DNA of 30,599 bases from a virus: positions 1 to 30,599 of the IMG/VR virus record IMGVR_UViG_3300042525_000286; one strand, written 5' to 3'. Under the pieces are notes generated by a model. It was given only the letters and a program-made list of their open reading frames with translations, ran no database searches and was not told the DNA's origin. A program made the position numbers and the translations under genes. Below, piece by piece: positions 20,149 through 26,956 of this stretch. The stretch's first letter is position 1; each line of letters opens with the position of its first letter.

Positions 20149-20493
20149 ATGACAAACTTTGAAAAAACACTTGAAAACCTTACAAGCTACATACAAGCGT
20201 ATGACGATGTAAGTTTAAACGATGGCGAAAATCTTAACTTCTTACTTCAAAAGATAAACACAACTTTATTCTATTTAGAAAGTGAACGTGCTATATTTAA
20301 AAAAAAATACGAAAATAGAATTTACGAACTCACAACTGATAAAAAAATGACAGTTGCAAGGGCGGTTAACTTTGCAGAAGTAGAAGTGCCTGAATTATAT
20401 TTATTGCGTAGGATAATGGATTCAGGTTATAGATGCTCCGACGCTATTCGTACAAACATATCATTTTTAAAATCAGAAAAAAGAAATGCTTAA
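20149..20493 (+). CDS. Hypothetical protein upstream of NinG
   Basis: The 114-aa protein is helical. A central coiled-coil-like part (NFLLQKINTTLFYLESERAI) precedes MTVARAVNFAEVEVPELY and a C-terminal helix with CSDAIRTNISFLKSEKRN. It overlaps ninG by 8 bases. Similar proteins appear in phage replication regions, but I know no function. Confidence 0.65.
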   Translation: MTNFEKTLENLTSYIQAYDDVSLNDGENLNFLLQKINTTLFYLESERAIFKKKYENRIYELTTDKKMTVARAVNFAEVEVPELYLLRRIMDSGYRCSDAIRTNISFLKSEKRNA

Positions 20494-21022
20494 AATATAC
20501 GAAAGGAAATGTTTAGTGTGCAAAGATAAGTTTACACCTAAAAATAGTACTCAAATAGTTTGCAGTCCATCTTGTGCAATAGAGTATATGAAAAAGCAAA
20601 ACGCTAAAAATTGGAAACAAGAAAAAAAAGAAATCAAAATAAAATTAATGTCAAAGTCTGATTATCTAAATATTTTGCAGAAAGTTTTTAATACTTACAT
20701 ACGCCAAAGAGATAAAGGTAAAGATTGTGTATCGTGTGATAAAAAGTTAATAGGTAATGATGTAAACGCTTCACATTTTTTTTCAGTAGGAGCTTATCCA
20801 AATTTACGTTTTAATGAAGATAATGTACATAGCAGTTGTATAAGTTGTAATCAACATAAGCACGGCAATCAAAAAGAGTATGATTTAAGGCTTCCAAATA
20901 GAATTGGAATAGAAAGATATAACAAGTTATTAGAAGATAGAAATAAACCTTTAAAAATAAGCATAGATGAAATAAAAGAATTAATATATATTTATAAACA
21001 AAAAACAAAAGAATTAAAATGA
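20486..21022 (+). CDS. ninG: NinG/Rap-like recombination protein
   Basis: The 178-aa protein has two Cys clusters characteristic of NinG: Cys9-Cys12 and Cys26-Cys30 at the N-terminus, then CVSC (81-84), ASHFFSVGAYPNLRF (95-109) and HSSCISCNQHKHGN (115-128). This HNH-like zinc domain is related to lambda Rap, which acts on recombination intermediates and favours focused Holliday junction resolution. Together with ERF and SSB-like it completes a phage recombination set. It overlaps the genes on both sides. Confidence 0.85.
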   Translation: MLKIYERKCLVCKDKFTPKNSTQIVCSPSCAIEYMKKQNAKNWKQEKKEIKIKLMSKSDYLNILQKVFNTYIRQRDKGKDCVSCDKKLIGNDVNASHFFSVGAYPNLRFNEDNVHSSCISCNQHKHGNQKEYDLRLPNRIGIERYNKLLEDRNKPLKISIDEIKELIYIYKQKTKELK

Positions 21023-21276
21023 AATTATTTTACATTGTTAAAGGTTCAAAGATATACACAGATTTAAGAAATCAAACAGCACCAAGTCAAAGACCATTCC
21101 GTTTAATAGGAGTAGTAAAAGAAACTCGTAAACCATCAAAATGGATTGATAAAAGTGAACATTGGCATTGGGTTTTAGAATATCGATACACAGACAAATC
21201 ACATTTGCAAGAGGGTTTTAATATTGAAATTGATTATGTTGATAATTTTTTTAGCTTTGAAAAAGTGATAGTTTAA
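21019..21276 (+). CDS. Hypothetical protein after NinG
   Basis: The 85-aa protein has a beta-rich look and aromatic residues (FYIVKGSKIYTDLRN, WIDKSEHWHWVLEYRY). It overlaps ninG by 4 bases and ends the early run. No family is recognised. Confidence 0.65.
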   Translation: MKLFYIVKGSKIYTDLRNQTAPSQRPFRLIGVVKETRKPSKWIDKSEHWHWVLEYRYTDKSHLQEGFNIEIDYVDNFFSFEKVIV

Positions 21277-21286
21277 AATAAATTAC

Positions 21287-21294
21287 TATATTTG
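21287..21294 (+). promoter_or_regulatory. Promoter -7 box TATATTTG before sigma-like gene
   Basis: TATATTTG is a full TAnnTTTG match, 5 bases before the structured leader. No clear -33 TTG at the usual spacing is visible. Confidence 0.6.
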
Positions 21295-21299
21295 TTAAA

Positions 21300-21368
21300 A
21301 ATAGCAACGTTCTTACAATGGCTTATATTTAAGATTGTTAATTCAGGTTTGGCTATTCCTGATTTATT
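21300..21368 (+). ncRNA. Structured leader 3 before the sigma-like gene
   Basis: AATAGC (21300-21305) complements GCTATT (21352-21357). GCTATT lies in the loop of TCAGG (21343-21347) with CCTGA (21358-21362), followed by a T-rich tract. Between them is a hairpin, ACAAT, GG bulge, CTTA, loop TATT, TAAG, ATTGT (21315-21338). Stems are shorter than in leaders 1 and 2, so this copy is less certain, but the order A B A' B' is the same. Confidence 0.45.
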
Positions 21369-21378
21369 TTAGAAAAAA

Positions 21379-21867
21379 ATGTTAGAGAAACTATTTCAAC
21401 ACCATAAACAACTAATCGAATATGCAAAGATATTTGATAAGTCTTACTGCGAGGATATAGTTTCAGAAGTATATTTAAAATTACATCAATATTCAAGCGA
21501 AGAAAAATGCTTTACAAATGGTAAACTAAACAAAGGTTATTTATTTATTGTAATTCGGTCTGTATATTTGTCCCAATTCTATAATAAATTTGGTACAGAA
21601 GAATTAATAGACACACCAATAGAAGATGACTTTGATGAGAATTACGAAATAGAATGGTATAAGTTCAGAACAAAATGCGAAGCCGAAGTAAACAGTTGGG
21701 ATATGTACGATAAAAAGCTATTCACAATTTATAGGGATAACGATATATCTATGCGTAAATTAGCAAAAGAAACTGGCATAAGTTTTGTAAGTATATTTCA
21801 TTCACTAAAAGCACATAAGAAAAAATTAAGAGAATTATTCCAAGAAGATTATAATAATTTAAAATAA
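21379..21867 (+). CDS. RNA polymerase sigma-like factor
   Basis: The 162-aa protein resembles small sigma-70 (ECF-like) factors. A region-2-like helix carries YCEDIVSEVYLKLHQY (residues 23-38). Region-4-like HTH is at 110-152 (DKKLFTIYRDNDISMRKLAK, then ETGISFVSIFHSLKAHKKKL). Between them is an acidic linker. It lies at the boundary between early genes and the terminase-led late genes, behind its own promoter and structured leader. It could direct host RNA polymerase to late promoters, possibly the TTGTTTTTAAATAAA sites. The ECF-like assignment is good; the target is inference. It could also be only an HTH regulator. Confidence 0.65.
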   Translation: MLEKLFQHHKQLIEYAKIFDKSYCEDIVSEVYLKLHQYSSEEKCFTNGKLNKGYLFIVIRSVYLSQFYNKFGTEELIDTPIEDDFDENYEIEWYKFRTKCEAEVNSWDMYDKKLFTIYRDNDISMRKLAKETGISFVSIFHSLKAHKKKLRELFQEDYNNLK

Positions 21868-21874
21868 AAAATAT

Positions 21875-22252
21875 ATGGCAAGAGGTAGAAAAGCTAAAGG
21901 ATTAGGAGACACAATAGAACAAATCACAACTGCAACGGGTATAAAAGCAGTCGTAGATAAAATTTCAGAAGTAACAGGAATCGACTGCGGTTGCAATGAA
22001 CGTAAAGAAGCACTTAACAAACTTTGGAGTTACAGACAACCAAATTGTATTTCAGAAGATAACATCACTTGGTTAACTGAATTTTTACCAAACAAACCTG
22101 AACAACTTACAATCAAAAGTCAGGAACGTTTAAAGATTATCTACAAGGAAGTGTTTAGCATTGATTTTAAAACAACTTCTTGCGGTAGTTGTTGGCGTGA
22201 TATGATAAGAGAAATTGAACGTGTTTACGAAGTGCAAACAAATGAAAAATAA
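21875..22252 (+). CDS. Conserved Cys-containing phage protein before terminase
   Basis: The 125-aa protein has GLGDTIEQITTATGIKAVVD (residues 9-28) and GIDCGCNERKEALNKL, with a second Cys pair TSCGSCWRDM near residue 101. The two Cys pairs might share a zinc. Proteins with this layout are commonly found near the terminase in Bacteroidetes phages, but their role is unknown. It overlaps the next small gene by 11 bases. Confidence 0.65.
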   Translation: MARGRKAKGLGDTIEQITTATGIKAVVDKISEVTGIDCGCNERKEALNKLWSYRQPNCISEDNITWLTEFLPNKPEQLTIKSQERLKIIYKEVFSIDFKTTSCGSCWRDMIREIERVYEVQTNEK

Positions 22253-22436
22253 TATTGACAAAGATAGGTTTAAAGAAAACTCTATTAAAGTATTAGAAGA
22301 TTTTATAACTTATATTAAGTCAGGTAAATTAGATAACGAAGATTTAAGTACAACACAAGTTAACTTTACTGATTTAAATAATGATAGTATAGTGTTGAAA
22401 TTAGAATATACTACTAAAGAAATGAGAGAAAATTAG
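22242..22436 (+). CDS. Hypothetical small protein before terminase
   Basis: The 64-aa product from the ATG at 22242 is helical at the N-terminus (IDKDRFKENSIKVLEDFITY) and beta-like afterwards (TQVNFTDLNNDSIVLKLEY). An upstream TTG start would lie deeper in the preceding gene. Function is unknown. Confidence 0.55.
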   Translation: MKNNIDKDRFKENSIKVLEDFITYIKSGKLDNEDLSTTQVNFTDLNNDSIVLKLEYTTKEMREN

Positions 22437-22456
22437 TTAACTAATTTATACTGATT

Positions 22457-22747
22457 ATGGATAAGAGAAAAGAAAATAAAGGTACTATTGGAAATAAAGG
22501 TGGTAGACCATCAGTAAAGAATGAATTGAAAGGCGTTGATTTAGCAAGTCCGCATGTAGAAAATTCATTTGCAGTATTAGCTTCTATTATGATTAATAGC
22601 GATGAAAATTCACGTGATAGAATTGCAGCAGCTAAACTATTGATTGAATATGGTTGTGGTAAACCAAAAGAAACAATTGAAACAACACACAATTTAAACG
22701 ATTTCAATATAAAAGATATATTTAAAATTGGAAATAAATCTGAATGA
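22457..22747 (+). CDS. Terminase small subunit
   Basis: The 96-aa protein starts with GNKGGRP (residues 12-18) and has ENSRDRIAAAKLLIEYGCGK in the C-terminal half, a combination seen in small terminases of Bacteroidetes phages. It recognises phage DNA and controls the large subunit. It overlaps the large terminase gene by 20 bases. It is shorter than most small terminases. Confidence 0.75.
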   Translation: MDKRKENKGTIGNKGGRPSVKNELKGVDLASPHVENSFAVLASIMINSDENSRDRIAAAKLLIEYGCGKPKETIETTHNLNDFNIKDIFKIGNKSE

Positions 22748-23933
22748 AAAATATAATCTATTAGGAAGTGATAGTAGATACTTTGTAATTACAGGGGGTA
22801 GGGGTTCAGGTAAATCTTACTCCCTTAATTCGTTTTTATTACTTCTTACTTATGAAGTAGGACACGTTATTTTATTCACACGTTATACTTTAACATCTGC
22901 TCACGTTTCTATTATTCCTGAATTTATCGACAAAATCGAAACAGCCGATTTAAGCCACGATTTTTATATTACTAAAGATGAAATCATAAATAAGATTACG
23001 GGTTCTAAAATCTTATTTAAAGGTATTAAAACGAGTTCAGGAACGCAAACCGCAAACTTAAAATCATTAGCTGGAGTTACTACGTGGGTTTTAGATGAGG
23101 CCGAAGAACTAACCGACGAAGATACATTTGACAAAATAGACTTTTCAATACGTGCAAAAGGTATTCAGAATAGAGTAATTCTTGTACTTAACCCTGCTAC
23201 AAAAGAGCATTTCATCTATAAACGTTTCTTTGAATCTAAAGGAGTAAAAGAGGGAAGTAATATAATTAAAAAAGATACTACTTACATTCACACTACTTAT
23301 TTAGATAACTACGAAAACCTTTCTGAATCTTTTATACTTCAAATAGAAGATATGAAAGCAAGAAGACCGCAAAAATATAATCATCAAATTTTAGGCGGTT
23401 GGTTAGAAAAAGCAGAGGGAGTTGTATTTACAAATTGGAGTTTTGGAAAATTCAATCCTAATGATTTACCAACTTCGTTTGGTTTAGACTTTGGATTCAG
23501 TATTGACCCTGATACACTTATTGAAGTAGCAATAGACAAAGACCATAAAAAGATTTACGTTAAAGAACATTTATATCAGAATGGTTTACGAATGGAGCAA
23601 CTTGCGGTTATCTGTTCAAACGTAGCAACAAATAAACTTATTATAGCTGATTCCGCAGAAGATAGGTTAATAGTTGATTTAAGGCACAAAGGTTTAAATA
23701 TTGAACCAATTAAAAAAGGAACTATTGAAAGCGGTGTTACTATGATGTTGGACTTTGATATTATAGTAGATGAAAGTAGTAGTAATATTGCAAAGGAGTT
23801 TAATAATTACGCTTATTTGAATAAAGGTAGTAAACTTTATATTGATTCATTTAACCACGCTATTGATGCAATACGATACAATATAACGTATCATTTAGAC
23901 AATCCAAACAAAGGTAATTACTATGTCTACTAA
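22728..23933 (+). CDS. terL: Terminase large subunit
   Basis: The 401-aa protein has Walker A GGRGSGKS (residues 23-30), Walker B WVLDEAEE (Asp123, Glu124) and a RuvC-like nuclease domain with Asp254 (GLDFGFSID), Asp308 (IIADSAED) and Asp380 (HAIDAIRY). It packages DNA into the prohead and cuts it. The first in-frame start is TTG at 22728, inside the small terminase gene; a stop codon lies just upstream and no ATG is available. Coupled translation from the small subunit is likely. Confidence 0.9.
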   Translation: MEINLNEKYNLLGSDSRYFVITGGRGSGKSYSLNSFLLLLTYEVGHVILFTRYTLTSAHVSIIPEFIDKIETADLSHDFYITKDEIINKITGSKILFKGIKTSSGTQTANLKSLAGVTTWVLDEAEELTDEDTFDKIDFSIRAKGIQNRVILVLNPATKEHFIYKRFFESKGVKEGSNIIKKDTTYIHTTYLDNYENLSESFILQIEDMKARRPQKYNHQILGGWLEKAEGVVFTNWSFGKFNPNDLPTSFGLDFGFSIDPDTLIEVAIDKDHKKIYVKEHLYQNGLRMEQLAVICSNVATNKLIIADSAEDRLIVDLRHKGLNIEPIKKGTIESGVTMMLDFDIIVDESSSNIAKEFNNYAYLNKGSKLYIDSFNHAIDAIRYNITYHLDNPNKGNYYVY

Positions 23934-24081
23934 TCAACCTACATACGGACAAATGATTGCAGTAGTTGAAATATATCTACTTAAAAAAACGGGTAGAGAA
24001 ATTAAAATAAATTTACCGAGAAACGTGGGCGAGATTAAAAAATTAATTCAAGCATATCAAACAGCAACAAATCAAATATAA
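23923..24081 (+). CDS. 52-aa small protein after terminase
   Basis: The frame overlaps the large terminase gene by 11 bases. The product has MIAVVEIYLLKKTGREIKIN and then a helix (NVGEIKKLIQAYQTATNQ). It occupies a stretch otherwise without a gene. Function is unknown. Confidence 0.5.
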   Translation: MSTNQPTYGQMIAVVEIYLLKKTGREIKINLPRNVGEIKKLIQAYQTATNQI

Positions 24082-24086
24082 AAATT

Positions 24087-24263
24087 ATGAAAGATTATAC
24101 AATAATAAATGAACTATCTAAAATGATAGGCAGCAATCAATCTATAATAGTTTCAGAAAAAATATATAATAGATATCTTGTTTTTTTAGAATTAGATATA
24201 AATAAAGAATATCAAAATATAAGATTTGATAATGTAGAAATAATTAAAATTAAGCAATCTTAA
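24087..24263 (+). CDS. 58-aa small protein
   Basis: The frame follows the previous stop by 5 bases, with the AAAATTATG start context common here. The product is TIINELSKMIGSNQSIIVSE, then a beta-rich end (YLVFLELDINKEYQNIRF). Its last codons form one arm of a terminator hairpin. Function is unknown. Confidence 0.5.
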   Translation: MKDYTIINELSKMIGSNQSIIVSEKIYNRYLVFLELDINKEYQNIRFDNVEIIKIKQS

Positions 24264-24276
24264 CGAATTGCTTTTT
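24252..24276 (+). terminator. Terminator after terminase block
   Basis: AAGCAAT pairs with ATTGCTT around an 8-base loop and leads into six T. It overlaps the last codons of the 58-aa gene. Confidence 0.7.
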
Positions 24277-24301
24277 TACTTTATACAAAAAACCTAAAAC
24301 C

Positions 24302-24316
24302 TTGTTTTTAAATAAA
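24302..24316 (+). promoter_or_regulatory. Late-module motif TTGTTTTTAAATAAA, copy 4
   Basis: This is an exact copy of the 15-mer at 1040 and 2252, preceded by CC as at 2252. It lies between a terminator and the ATG of the tail chaperone at 24322. Confidence 0.5.
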
Positions 24317-24321
24317 AGAAT

Positions 24322-24996
24322 ATGAAAATAAATATTACCATTCCTGAAACACTAAACGAAATAACACTTTACCAATATCAAAGATTTGAAAAGTTAATTT
24401 CAAATAATGAGCCGAGCGATTTCGTTAATCAAAAGACAATTGAAATATTTTGTAACATAGAATTAAAAGATGTTGCAAGAATTAGAATAGCAGAAGTAAG
24501 CGAAATATTAACGCACTTAAATAATTTATTAAAGCAAAAACCTAAACTAACTAATACGTTTAAATTAGGAGTTTATGAGTTTGGATTCATACCGAAGTTA
24601 GAAGATATTACTTCAGGTGAGTATATTGATTTAGAGGGTTATTTAAGTGATACACAAACATTACATAAAGCTATGGCGGTGCTTTACAGACCGATTAAAA
24701 ACAAAACGAAGTCTTTGTATACTATTGAAGAATACGACAAAGATTCGCAAGATATGGCAGAGGTTTTAAAGTATATGCCTTTAGATGTTGCACTTGGTTC
24801 GATGCTTTTTTTTTGGACTTTGCTCAACGATTGCGTGAACGGTTTAGCGGACTTTATACAGAGCGAAGTGGAACAATCGGAACAAGCGAAGAGCATTTTG
24901 GAAAAAAATGGGGTTGGTATCAATCTTTGTACGCAGCAGCTCAAGGCGATGTACTCAAATTTGATGCCGTTACAAGAATTCCTATCACTCAATTAA
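24322..24996 (+). CDS. Tail assembly chaperone, zero-frame product
   Basis: The 224-aa protein is helical and acidic, with KINITIPETLNEITLYQYQR at the N-terminus and LGVYEFGFIPKLEDITSGEY and EGYLSDTQTLHKAMAVLYRP later. This is the layout of the gpG-type tail assembly chaperone. At T9 (24806-24814) ribosomes can slip by -1 into the overlapping frame that ends at 25067, making a fusion of about 248 residues (gpGT-like). Chaperones hold the tape measure and recruit tube protein, then leave the tail. It heads the tail block behind a late-module motif. Confidence 0.7.
   Translation: MKINITIPETLNEITLYQYQRFEKLISNNEPSDFVNQKTIEIFCNIELKDVARIRIAEVSEILTHLNNLLKQKPKLTNTFKLGVYEFGFIPKLEDITSGEYIDLEGYLSDTQTLHKAMAVLYRPIKNKTKSLYTIEEYDKDSQDMAEVLKYMPLDVALGSMLFFWTLLNDCVNGLADFIQSEVEQSEQAKSILEKNGVGINLCTQQLKAMYSNLMPLQEFLSLN
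24806..24814 (+). promoter_or_regulatory. Slippery run of nine T, candidate -1 frameshift site
   Basis: The zero frame reads CTT TTT TTT TGG; the -1 frame reads TTT TTT TTG GAC and continues to 25067. Nine T form a canonical -1 slip sequence and lie at the start of the overlapping frame. Confidence 0.65.
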
Positions 24997-25067
24997 TGAT
25001 GTGGTTAAGTTTTGAAAAAGAAAAAACAGAAATAGAAATAAAAAATTTAAAAAGAAATGGTATATAG
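24813..25067 (+). CDS. Tail assembly chaperone, -1 frame extension
   Basis: The frame contributes 84 residues after the slip. It includes FGKKWGWYQSLYAAAQGDVL and FDAVTRIPITQLMMWLSFEK. This resembles the T-part of tail chaperones, where a W-WY...A.GD...FD pattern precedes a short helix. A start from the TTG at 24813 alone is less likely than a frameshift. It overlaps the next gene by 11 bases. Confidence 0.65.
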   Translation: MDFAQRLRERFSGLYTERSGTIGTSEEHFGKKWGWYQSLYAAAQGDVLKFDAVTRIPITQLMMWLSFEKEKTEIEIKNLKRNGI

Positions 25068-25482
25068 TTTAATAAATAAAATTAAAGAAGCGTTACTTGA
25101 TGAACCTTTTGTAAATACAGTTACAGAGGGCGACATTTTCGAAGTAGATTTAGCTAAACGTACTCTTTTCCCTTTGTCGCATATTATGATTAACTCGGCA
25201 ACGCATCAGGGGAACGTAATTCAATTTAATGTTACTATTCTTTTAATGGATTTACTTAATCAAAAAGACGAAAGTAATAAAGTTGATGTTTGGAATACAC
25301 AATTAGCTTTAGGAGTTAGGGTTATGGATAGGTTAAATCGTGGGGATTTAAGAAATGACTTTTGGGAGTTAACAGGTAGTCCAAATTTTGAGCCTTTTAC
25401 AGAACGTTTTGAAAATGATTTAGCAGGTTGGGCGTTGACATTCGATGTTGTAGTTCGTAATGATATGACTATATGCAATTAG
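25057..25482 (+). CDS. Probable tail terminator or tail completion protein
   Basis: The 141-aa protein is alpha/beta. An N-terminal helix (YSLINKIKEALLDEPFVN) is followed by strands (GNVIQFNVTILLMDLLNQ) and ends with WALTFDVVVRNDMTI. Size and arrangement resemble tail terminator proteins that cap the tube. It lies between the tail chaperone and a gp10-like gene. No decisive motif is visible. Confidence 0.5.
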   Translation: MVYSLINKIKEALLDEPFVNTVTEGDIFEVDLAKRTLFPLSHIMINSATHQGNVIQFNVTILLMDLLNQKDESNKVDVWNTQLALGVRVMDRLNRGDLRNDFWELTGSPNFEPFTERFENDLAGWALTFDVVVRNDMTICN

Positions 25483-25988
25483 ATAATAAAAACACAAAGG
25501 AATATTTAAACGCATTTGCTAAATATGTGATTCAGCAAAGTAGGAGCAATTTAACAAAGCAAGGTAAAAACGTTGATAAGAAACTTTACAACTCTTTAGA
25601 TAAAGAAATTGAAGTAGGTGCAAATAGTTTTAGAATGGCTTTTTTAATGGAAGATTACGGAACGTTTCAAGACAAAGGGGTTTCAGGAACGCAAAAGAAA
25701 TACGATACACCATTTAGTTATAAAAGCAAAAGACCACCTTTGAAACCTATACAAGATTGGGTTACAAAAAGAAGATTTCAATTTCGTAATAAAGAAACGG
25801 GAAAGTTTATGAGTTATAAATCAACTGCTTTTTTAATTACAAGAGGTATTTTTAAGAATGGTATAAAACCAAGTTTATTTTTTACTAAACCATTTGAGAA
25901 AGCATTTGAACGTTTGCCTGATGAATTAGTAGAAGCATACGGATTAGATGTTGAACAATTTTTACAATATACAATTAATAAGAAATGA
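25473..25988 (+). CDS. Neck or tail completion protein, HK97 gp10-like
   Basis: The 171-aa basic protein starts with a helix (LNAFAKYVIQQSRSNLTKQG) and has MEDYGTFQDKGVSGTQKKY, then PLKPIQDWVTKRRFQFRNKE and a C-terminal PSLFFTKPFEKAFERL. A Y-G-x-F-x-D-x-G motif and basic body are seen in gp10-like proteins of Bacteroidetes phages. It overlaps both neighbouring genes. Head-tail joining is the likely role. Confidence 0.55.
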   Translation: MQLDNKNTKEYLNAFAKYVIQQSRSNLTKQGKNVDKKLYNSLDKEIEVGANSFRMAFLMEDYGTFQDKGVSGTQKKYDTPFSYKSKRPPLKPIQDWVTKRRFQFRNKETGKFMSYKSTAFLITRGIFKNGIKPSLFFTKPFEKAFERLPDELVEAYGLDVEQFLQYTINKK

Positions 25989-26956
25989 AAAAAATATTTA
26001 TTAGAAGTCCGTATTTTATCGAGGTTAACGAGGTCGGTCAAACTTCTGCGAAGATTGAAGTTTTTTTATGGAATAAAGGCGATACAGAACCTACAACTCC
26101 AAACTATACATTTAGTAAACCAATACCAAGTCCAACGCAAACAAAGTTAGAATGGAATATTTCTAATTTAGCAATAGCATTTATAAAACCAATTGCACCT
26201 ATTAACGTATCAGCACCAGCGGAAGAAGAAGTTGATACGTGGTGTTATATGAAAGTAATACGTTATTCAGATGATGTTGAGTTAGACGATGAAACTTATG
26301 TTTGTTTAAACGGATATACTAACTATTCAAATGGTTATAATCAAGGCACAACTGCTGATATTTTACCTTTATTCAATTTAGATATTAAAAATTACGTTAA
26401 GGATTTTGATACTAATTATGTTAACTTCTTTTTGGAAATTGAAAACTATGATACTTCTTATGGTTATGTTGATGTAACTGAACGTGGAATGTGGAAGTTT
26501 CCAATATTGGAAGAAGAAGAAAATGTAGAAACTGATTTCTTTTACGCTGAAGAATTATGCGAACCAAAATACACGCCAATAGTTTGTAAATTTATTAATC
26601 GTTTTGGTGGTTGGCAATTCCTTACTTTCTTTAAGGCGAGTAGTAGCGGAATAGATGTAACTTCAAAAGATTATAACCTATTACCATCATCAATAGATTA
26701 CAATCCGTTACAAGGGCAAAAACAAAGATTTAACTTTCAAGGTAAGCAAAAAGTAAAATGTAATACGGGGTGGGTTGATGAAAACTATTCCGAGTTAATT
26801 CAAGATTTACTTTTAAGTCAAGTTGTACTTTTAGACAATAAACCAGCAGTAGTAAAATCACAAAGTGCTGATATTAAAACGCATTTAAAAGATAAAAATA
26901 TAAATTACGAGGTTGAATTTGAGTATAATTTTGGACTAATAAACGATGTGATATAA
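25985..26956 (+). CDS. Probable distal tail or tail-tip protein
   Basis: The 323-aa protein is beta-rich, begins with RSPYFIEVNEVGQTSAKIEV and includes FINRFGGWQFLTFFKAS (about residues 201-217) and CNTGWVDENYSELIQDLLLS. Proteins with the FINRFGGWQ part are common upstream of large tail-tip proteins in Bacteroidetes phages. It shares 4 bases with the previous gene and 1 base with the next. A Dit-like role is likely from position but not proven. Confidence 0.55.
   Translation: MKKIFIRSPYFIEVNEVGQTSAKIEVFLWNKGDTEPTTPNYTFSKPIPSPTQTKLEWNISNLAIAFIKPIAPINVSAPAEEEVDTWCYMKVIRYSDDVELDDETYVCLNGYTNYSNGYNQGTTADILPLFNLDIKNYVKDFDTNYVNFFLEIENYDTSYGYVDVTERGMWKFPILEEEENVETDFFYAEELCEPKYTPIVCKFINRFGGWQFLTFFKASSSGIDVTSKDYNLLPSSIDYNPLQGQKQRFNFQGKQKVKCNTGWVDENYSELIQDLLLSQVVLLDNKPAVVKSQSADIKTHLKDKNINYEVEFEYNFGLINDVI

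Noticed and set aside
21563-21570. TATATTTG inside the sigma-like gene
   Set aside because: Matches the promoter box but lies within a coding region with no gene start or structured leader after it.
24813-25067. Independent gene started at TTG 24813
   Set aside because: The start falls inside the T run and the protein fits the second part of a frameshifted tail chaperone better.
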